Part shown: positions 56,614-61,436 of the stretch, piece after piece
Layout: each line of letters opens with the position of its first letter
Position numbering within the stretch: the stretch's first letter is position 1
Assembly: GCF_002086275.1 (NCBI RefSeq)
Contig: NZ_MVHT01000035.1
Span: forward strand, 1 to 61,436
Reading direction: 5' to 3'
From: Mycobacterium intermedium
Lineage (GTDB): Bacteria; Actinomycetota; Actinomycetes; Mycobacteriales; Mycobacteriaceae
DNA length: 61,436 nucleotides
The notes under the pieces: generated by a model
What the model was told of the DNA's origin: nothing
The model's input: only the letters and a program-made list of their open reading frames with translations
The model's database searches: none
Position numbers and translations under genes: made by a program

Positions 56614-57381
56614 TCAGTTTGTCGCGGCGCTGGGCCCGAAATGGGCGTCGATCCAGTCCGAGTATCGAGTAGTGAAGATGGTGGCGTTCTCGTCGGCAGC
56701 CAGGGTGCGATCGTCGATCACCGCACCGAAGTAGCGCGCCTGGGCGTCAGTTACGACCCGACGTCGATCACCATTGGCGGCAAGGCCTATGCGGACAAAG
56801 TCATCCATCGCCACTGCTTCGGGTCCAGCGATCTCCGTAACTCCGTTTATAGGGTGCCCGACCGCTGTGCGGGCCACGGCGGTGGCAACATCGTCGGCCG
56901 CGATGGGGCGGAACAGCGCGTGCGGCAACCTGACGATGTCCCCGTCTGACGCGGAATCGGCCAAGCCGAGCGCGAATTCGTAAAACGGAGTTGCTCGCAC
57001 AATTGAATAGGGCCGGCCCGAACGCATGATCAGGTCTTCCTGGGCCGCTTTCGCGGTGTTATATCCGCTATCTGGCATGGCCTGCGCACCCACCACGGTC
57101 AACGCGACATGATGCTTTACTCCCGCTTCCCGTTCAGCGGAAAGAAGATTCGTCGTCGTGGTCTTGAAGAAGTGCATTACAGGTTCGTCGTCGAACAAGG
57201 GCGAATCGGCGACGTCCACCACGACGTCCGCACCGGCAACGGCGCGGGCGAGACCTGCACCGGTGAGTGAATCGACACCCGATCGGCGTGAGGCCGAAAA
57301 GACTTCGTGCCCCTGTCCGTTGAGCTTGGACACTACTTTCGAGCCAATCAGCCCGCTACCGCCGATGACTACGATCTTCAT
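56614..57381 (-). CDS. NmrA/atypical SDR-type NAD(P)-binding protein
   Basis: A 255-residue atypical SDR. It starts MKIVVIGGSGLIGSKVVSKL with the GxxGxxG motif, ASRRSG for NADPH phosphate contact, VVDVADSP, VALTVVGAQ, YNTAKAAQE (partial YxxxK) and RPYSIVRATPFYEF. It belongs to the NmrA/HSCARG-like group of NAD(P)H sensors or quinone-type reductases. ATG 57381 is used; upstream codons to 57495 are not conserved. It is last in a minus-strand run RidA, nitroreductase, MFS, SDR, RidA, NmrA-like, with only 23 bases to the RidA stop. Confidence 0.85.
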   Translation of the reverse strand: MKIVVIGGSGLIGSKVVSKLNGQGHEVFSASRRSGVDSLTGAGLARAVAGADVVVDVADSPLFDDEPVMHFFKTTTTNLLSAEREAGVKHHVALTVVGAQAMPDSGYNTAKAAQEDLIMRSGRPYSIVRATPFYEFALGLADSASDGDIVRLPHALFRPIAADDVATAVARTAVGHPINGVTEIAGPEAVAMDDFVRIGLAANGDRRRVVTDAQARYFGAVIDDRTLAADENATIFTTRYSDWIDAHFGPSAATN

Positions 57382-57404
57382 AGCGAACCGTTCACCTCCC
57401 ACAT

Positions 57405-57833
57405 CTAGTTGTTGTCGCATCCGACGATGGCGACAACCTCGATCTCGACGTGCTGGCCCGGCAGCGCCAGTGCCTTTACCCCAAGCGCGGTCCACAGCGG
57501 CAGACTTTCCCCGAACCGCTGGCGGAACTGGTCCACCATCACCGACATGTGTTGATCACCAATGGAATCGTCAGCAGTGGGGACGTGGTAGGAGCGGATG
57601 TTGATTACGTCGCGCCAGCTGGCACCCGCCTCAGCGAGGGTCTTTTCGACGTTGTCACATGCCTTGACGATCTCGTCCTCCACCGATGTTGCCGAAAGGG
57701 TGAAATCCGCGTCCCAGCCGCCTTGGCCGGAGATCTCAATGCGATCGCCAATGCGTAGCGCCTGCCGGTAGCGATTGCGGATACGGGCAATCTCGCCGTA
57801 TCCGGGGGTGTCGAAGAATTCGAGCTTGGACAT
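57405..57833 (-). CDS. RidA/YjgF-family protein
   Basis: The 142-residue protein has the RidA fold: ARIRNRYRQALRIGDRIEISGQGGWD, EIVKACDNVEKTLAEAGASW, INIRSYHVP and a C-terminal VEIEVVAIVG strand with Glu at the position that binds the substrate in RidA. The classical Arg105 region reads LPLWTALGVKALALPGQHVEIEV, with Ala/Gly instead of Arg before the LA element, so imine deaminase activity is uncertain. ATG 57833 (MSKLEFFDTPG) is taken; an in-frame ATG at 57851 also exists. It lies between an SDR and an NmrA-like gene. Confidence 0.85.
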   Translation of the reverse strand: MSKLEFFDTPGYGEIARIRNRYRQALRIGDRIEISGQGGWDADFTLSATSVEDEIVKACDNVEKTLAEAGASWRDVINIRSYHVPTADDSIGDQHMSVMVDQFRQRFGESLPLWTALGVKALALPGQHVEIEVVAIVGCDNN

Positions 57834-57937
57834 GCGGGGGTTTCCTTCCATCGTTATTGGTCGATGCCGCCGTTATCGCGATCGATGTGGTTGCCCGGAG
57901 AAGCGGCTTCACCGGTGGCCGCTGGGCGGCCGTGGAT

Positions 57938-58708
57938 TCAGTTGCGGCCAGCCATGACGCCGCCGTCAACATTGAGGATTGCGCCAGTGACCCAACTGGC
58001 CTGCTCAGAAAGCAGATAGGTGACCGCGTTGGCCACATCGCAGGGGGCGCCCACCCGTCCCAGCGGATGAAATGGCGCGAAACTGTCCAGCGTGGCGTCG
58101 ATCTCGTCTTTCGGGACCCACCGCTCGAGAGCGGGGGTCTTGACGGCGGCCGGTGCCACCGCGTTGACGCGAATTTGGTGCTCGGCCAGCTCTACGGCCA
58201 GGTTGCGGGTGAGCGCATGCAGCCCAGCCTTCTGCATCGAGTGCCCACACGACGGGGTCCGGCCAATGGCCTGATGTGCCCACATGCTGCCAATGTTGAC
58301 GATGGAGCCGCCGTCACCTTTGGTGATCATCCCCGCGACCACGGTCTGGGTGAGGAAGAACAACGCGAAGTTGAGCTCCATGTACGAGTCGTAGAACTGC
58401 TCGTCGTACTCGACAAACCCTTTGGGGATAAAGAATCCGGCCGCGTTGACAAGCAGGGTCGCGTCGTCGTGTTGCTCGGAAAGTACATGTTGCACATCGG
58501 CGACGGCTGCACGATCAGTCAGCTGTGCCGCGATGCCCCAGGCTTGACCACGCCGGCTCGTCAACTCCGCGACCGTGTCATCAACACGTGCTTTGGACTG
58601 CCCGACGATCACCGCACTACCGCCGTGGTCCACGATGCCGACCGCAACCTGCCGACCGATGCCGGCACTACCACCAACGACGATGACCTTCTTGGCCTCA
58701 AAGTGCAT
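57938..58708 (-). CDS. SDR-family protein with His in place of catalytic Tyr
   Basis: A 256-residue [18 protein letters not shown] at residue 10, [20 protein letters not shown] for the catalytic Ser region and a C-terminal [10 protein letters not shown]. Where classical SDRs have YxxxK, this reads HSMQK (His156, Lys160). The tyrosine general base is replaced, so either His acts as base, another residue takes over, or the protein is non-catalytic. GAAGG precedes ATG 58708. It is in a cluster with RidA, nitroreductase and MFS genes, on the minus strand. Confidence 0.85.
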   Translation of the reverse strand: MHFEAKKVIVVGGSAGIGRQVAVGIVDHGGSAVIVGQSKARVDDTVAELTSRRGQAWGIAAQLTDRAAVADVQHVLSEQHDDATLLVNAAGFFIPKGFVEYDEQFYDSYMELNFALFFLTQTVVAGMITKGDGGSIVNIGSMWAHQAIGRTPSCGHSMQKAGLHALTRNLAVELAEHQIRVNAVAPAAVKTPALERWVPKDEIDATLDSFAPFHPLGRVGAPCDVANAVTYLLSEQASWVTGAILNVDGGVMAGRN

Positions 58709-58801
58709 GCTATTGGTTCCTTCTGACGGCCGATCGGACCGAGGTCGCCCCATAAACGGGTGACAATCGCACTCAGTTCTGCTGGTACTGAGACTGCGTC
58801 G

Positions 58802-58848
58802 GGCCGGGGTGAGTTGTCATCACCCCGGCCTCCTATTCACCCGGGTGA
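58802..58848. promoter_or_regulatory. Hairpin plus palindrome made of GGGTGA half-sites
   Basis: GGCCGGGGTGA (58802-58812) and TCACCCCGGCC (58820-58830) form a perfect 11-base hairpin with a seven-base loop. Six bases later TCACCCGGGTGA (58837-58848) is a perfect 12-base palindrome. It lies between the MFS stop (58921) and the SDR start (58708). It may terminate the MFS transcript and provide an operator for the SDR-RidA-NmrA genes; the next palindrome has the same GGGTGA half-site. Confidence 0.6.
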
Positions 58849-58920
58849 GTGACACCCCGCAGTGAACGATGCGTGGATGGTCCGGGCTGCTACCAAACGC
58901 TCGCGCCACCACGTCGGCGA

Positions 58921-60447
58921 TTACTGCGGAAAGAGTGGTTCGCTCGCAGCGGAGGCGTTGCTGGCCAGGCTTGGTTGCACACCGGGTCGGTCACGGCACA
59001 ACGCCGCGATGTCACACAGCACAGGCCGGCATTTACCCGGAGGATTGCTTATCAACAACGCGGCGCACAGCGCGCCGAGAGCGAACAGGGCCGCGCTCAC
59101 CTGTAATACGTGGGCGAATCCGGCGGGACTCGCCGTGCCGGCGGTGATCAAGCCTATGGACCCGATCGAGATCAACGAAGCCAGCCTTGAGACGGCGTTG
59201 TTGATCGCCGACGCCAGGCCGCTGTGTTCGGTCGGCACCGACGACAGCGTCAAGGAAACCAGCGGTGTGACAGTCGCGACCAGCCCGATGGCCAGCATCA
59301 TCATCCCGGGAATCAGGTCGGTGATCCCCTGGAATCCAGTGTCTTTCGGCCGGATCAACAGCAGGCCGATCCCAGCCAAAGCGGGCCCGGCGATCAAGAA
59401 AGCGCGGGGTCCCACCCGCATGGCGGCGCGGCCGACGTGACGTGCGAAGAGAAACGACAGTGCCGGGATCGGCAAAGTCACCAGTCCCGTCGCCGTGGCC
59501 GAGTAGCCGACGACTTCTTGGGTGAAGAGGGCGACAGCGAGTGATCCCAGCGTCAGCGCCCCGTATACGAACGCGGTGACGATGTTGGCAGCAGCGAAGT
59601 TCCGAAAGGTGAACACCTGCAGCGGAAGCATCGGGCTTTTGCTGCGGTGCTGACAGCTCACGAAGCCGCCAAGTGCGGCAATTCCGATCAGCAATGACCC
59701 GATGACCCTCGGGTCCGTCCATCCGTCGTGTTGCGATTCGATCAATGCGTACACCGTCGCGGCCAGGCCCGTCGCCGATAGACCTACCCCGGCTGCATCG
59801 ACACGGACGACGCGGGTCGGCCCCGGCACGGGGCATAGCCAGAACGTCAGCGCATAGCCGACCACCATCGGGATCGCAGACAATACGAAAATCCAACGCC
59901 AGCCCAAGTAATCAACACACATTCCGCCCAGCAGGGGACCCAACGCGAAGGCGGTTCCCGTCCACCCAGTCCACACACCTATCGCTGCGGACCGATGCGC
60001 TTTGTCGAAGACGGTGTTGATCAGCGCCAGCGAACCGGGTACGAGAAACGCCGCACCAAGGCCCTGGATGAGGCGCGCGGTAATCAGCATCGCCGGCGCG
60101 GCGGCAGCGGCGGCCAAAACCGAGCCCATCCCGAAAGTCAGCAGCCCGAACCGCATCACCGGAACGCGTCCGAACGAGTCCGAGATGGACCCGGCGGGCA
60201 GAATAGCGGCGACCATCGCCAACAGGTAGCCCTCGACAATCCACTGTTGCAAGGCCAGCCCGCCGCCGAGGTCGTGCTCGATAGCCGGCAAACCAAGGTT
60301 GATCACGGTGGAGTCGAGGAATGCGACCATCGACACCATCACCGCGACCACCATCGCACGGCTGGTCGGTGCCGCGTCACGCAATGTCACTGCAGGGACC
60401 GTCCGGGGCTTGAGAGTAACTGGGTGCCAGCTCCCCCACCGTGACAC
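58921..60447 (-). CDS. MFS drug exporter, DHA2 (14-helix) type
   Basis: The 508-residue membrane protein has about 14 hydrophobic segments. DHA2 hallmarks are FLDSTVINLGLPAIEHDLG in helix 1 (motif D1), QQWIVEGYLL, motif A SISDSFGRVPVMRFG, RLIQGLGAAFLVPGSLALI (motif B) and GPLLGGMCVDYLGWRWIF (motif C). It would export lipophilic compounds by proton antiport. The start is uncertain: GTG 60447 is the longest, and residues to about 25 are unconserved. It lies 71 bases after the nitroreductase stop on the same strand, so it is probably in the same transcript. It is a likely exporter for toxic products of the redox cluster. Confidence 0.9.
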   Translation of the reverse strand: MSRWGSWHPVTLKPRTVPAVTLRDAAPTSRAMVVAVMVSMVAFLDSTVINLGLPAIEHDLGGGLALQQWIVEGYLLAMVAAILPAGSISDSFGRVPVMRFGLLTFGMGSVLAAAAAAPAMLITARLIQGLGAAFLVPGSLALINTVFDKAHRSAAIGVWTGWTGTAFALGPLLGGMCVDYLGWRWIFVLSAIPMVVGYALTFWLCPVPGPTRVVRVDAAGVGLSATGLAATVYALIESQHDGWTDPRVIGSLLIGIAALGGFVSCQHRSKSPMLPLQVFTFRNFAAANIVTAFVYGALTLGSLAVALFTQEVVGYSATATGLVTLPIPALSFLFARHVGRAAMRVGPRAFLIAGPALAGIGLLLIRPKDTGFQGITDLIPGMMMLAIGLVATVTPLVSLTLSSVPTEHSGLASAINNAVSRLASLISIGSIGLITAGTASPAGFAHVLQVSAALFALGALCAALLISNPPGKCRPVLCDIAALCRDRPGVQPSLASNASAASEPLFPQ

Positions 60448-60518
60448 AGGGATCCGTTGGGGCCCAATGTATTACCGGAGGCCCAGTCGCCGCGATCGCT
60501 CTCCATGTTGTCCTCCGC

Positions 60519-61184
60519 TCACCACCGGTCGAAATGCAGCACGTCGTCGAGCGGAACCCGACGGGCACGGTGAAAGGTCGTACCGATGTAGTACGCCGTG
60601 GGGATGGTCGTGGCGTGATAGACGTTGTCAGGCAGTCCAAGGATGGTCCGCATCTCCTGGTCAGCCATTACGGTCACCCCGGTCCACGTGGTTCCCAAGC
60701 CGCGCGAACGCGCAGCAAGCATATAGCTCCACGTAGCGGGCATGACCGAACTCCAGTACTGGTTGGCATTTTCGCCCGTCAGCGTGCCGTCGCCGTCGAT
60801 GACCTCGACGCAAGGGATCGTCAGCACGGGAACCTCCCCGATGTGCTCGGCGAGATATGTCGCGCTGTCGGATACCCTGCGCTGTTGGCGATTTCGCACC
60901 GGGTCGTCCTTGAACCGATCGGCGACAGCGAAGGGGGACGCGACAATCCATTCCCACGTGCGGCGGTACACATCGGCGATGGCGCGGCGCTGCTCGGCGT
61001 CGGTGACCACGATGAAGCTCCAGTTCTGCACGTTGGACGACGTCGGTGCTTGCACCGCGATCTCCAGGCATTCCCGGATCAGGCCAATGGGAACGGGTTT
61101 GGTCAGGTCCAGGCGCTTACGTACCGACCGGGTCGTGGTCAGCAGTGCGTCGGTGGACAAATCCACGATGGGGTAACTGCTCAT
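60519..61184 (-). CDS. Nitroreductase-family flavoprotein
   Basis: A 221-residue nitroreductase with RSVRKRLDLTKPVPIGLIRECLEIA (FMN phosphate Arg region), QAPTSSNVQNWSFIVVTD and the C-terminal ARSRGLGTTWTGVTVM and LGLPDNVYHATTIPTAYYIG. The insertion YRRTWEWIVASPFAVADRF indicates a mycobacterial subgroup. ATG 61184 overlaps the stop of the upstream RidA gene as ATGA, so the two are translationally coupled. It reduces nitro, quinone or enone compounds with FMN. Downstream is an MFS exporter. Confidence 0.9.
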   Translation of the reverse strand: MSSYPIVDLSTDALLTTTRSVRKRLDLTKPVPIGLIRECLEIAVQAPTSSNVQNWSFIVVTDAEQRRAIADVYRRTWEWIVASPFAVADRFKDDPVRNRQQRRVSDSATYLAEHIGEVPVLTIPCVEVIDGDGTLTGENANQYWSSVMPATWSYMLAARSRGLGTTWTGVTVMADQEMRTILGLPDNVYHATTIPTAYYIGTTFHRARRVPLDDVLHFDRW

Positions 61185-61436
61185 GCCGGTACAAAGGTGA
61201 TGACTTCTACTTCCACGCGCAGGTTTGGCCACACCAGCCCGTCGATGATGCTGAGCATCGCGGCGGGTTCGTGGTGGATGATCGCCTTGCTCACCGCCAG
61301 GTAGGCAGCTACATTGTCGCGGCTGGTGAGCCATTGACGCATGTATGAGGTTCCCCAGAATTGGTGGACATCTGAGATAGCGGGACGGTGGTCCCCTGGA
61401 AGGATGTTCGTATGCCACGATCTCGGCGGTCGTTTT
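61181..61436 (-). CDS. RidA/YjgF-family protein, C-terminal part (5' end beyond window)
   Basis: An open minus-strand frame enters at the right edge of the window and ends at 61181-61183. It reads WHTNILPGDHRPAISDVHQF, WLTSRDNVAAYLAVSKAI, HHEPAAMLSIIDGLVWPN and ends LRVEVEVITFVPA. The final VEVEVI strand is the RidA signature, and codon positions are GC-rich as in real genes. An ATG at 61341-61343 could give a false short start, but homology-like sequence continues upstream. The stop overlaps the nitroreductase ATG (ATGA), showing an operon. It is the second RidA homologue within 4 kb. Confidence 0.75.
   Translation of the reverse strand, partial: KRPPRSWHTNILPGDHRPAISDVHQFWGTSYMRQWLTSRDNVAAYLAVSKAIIHHEPAAMLSIIDGLVWPNLRVEVEVITFVPA

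Overview
The window looks like a chromosomal segment of a slow-growing, non-tuberculous Mycobacterium. It is GC-rich and has PE_PGRS, PE and PPE-MPTR genes, many fadE/SDR/crotonase/P450 lipid genes, and a backbone that I recognise from memory as colinear with M. tuberculosis Rv3056 (dinB2), Rv3057c, Rv3058c, Rv3059 (cyp136), Rv3060c, Rv3061c (fadE22), Rv3062 (ligB), Rv3063 (cstA), Rv3065 (mmr) and Rv3075c (citE-like). Blocks absent from that backbone are inserted between these genes. No tRNA, rRNA, CRISPR array, insertion sequence or prophage was seen.

Layout. 1-1014: two broken, facing PE_PGRS genes that meet at about position 440. 1.7-6.5 kb: large LuxR/ATPase regulator, translesion polymerase, and a PGRS remnant. 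6.5-9.8 kb: SDR-TetR operon divergent from cyp136 around a perfect palindromic operator. 9.8-11.5 kb: a stand-alone LeuA-type regulatory domain preceded by a leucine-rich leader peptide and a pseudoknot-capable leader RNA, downstream of a MEDS/HATPase signalling gene. 11.6-17.9 kb: lipid-degradation block (tandem GntR, thiolase-like lyase, DUF35 partner, double FadE, SDR) with a shared promoter motif. 18-24 kb: ligB, cstA, Hsp70-like gene, nitroreductase. 24-27.4 kb: wax ester/TAG synthase with a DosR-type box, alcohol dehydrogenase remnant, MspA-like porin, small secreted protein. 27.5-31.4 kb: crotonase, acyl-CoA dehydrogenase, APH-like kinase and SDR, resembling a split 4-hydroxyacyl-CoA pathway. 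31.5-33 kb: HD protein, DoxX, Mmr efflux. 33-46 kb: PPE-MPTR, glycogen phosphorylase, PknD-like kinase, amidase, CitE-like lyase, hydrolase, crotonase, a new 39-codon ORF, and a PE-MPTR hybrid with an internal 522-bp duplication. 46-51.4 kb: secreted C39-like protein, GH6 cellulase, adenylate cyclase-ATPase. 51.4-54 kb: cyp144-like/TetR divergent pair with two palindromes, then RNase HI. 54-61.4 kb: SDR, membrane protein, Tat-exported DUF1906 protein, and a minus-strand cluster of two RidA proteins, nitroreductase, MFS exporter and two SDRs.

Together the genes suggest lipid and sterol-like catabolism and storage, redox detoxification, cell-surface PE/PPE variation and stress signalling. The most unusual element is the leucine-leader RNA in front of a catalytic-domain-less LeuA fragment (10364-10488). 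Homology statements rest on recognised motifs and remembered families; no database search was possible.
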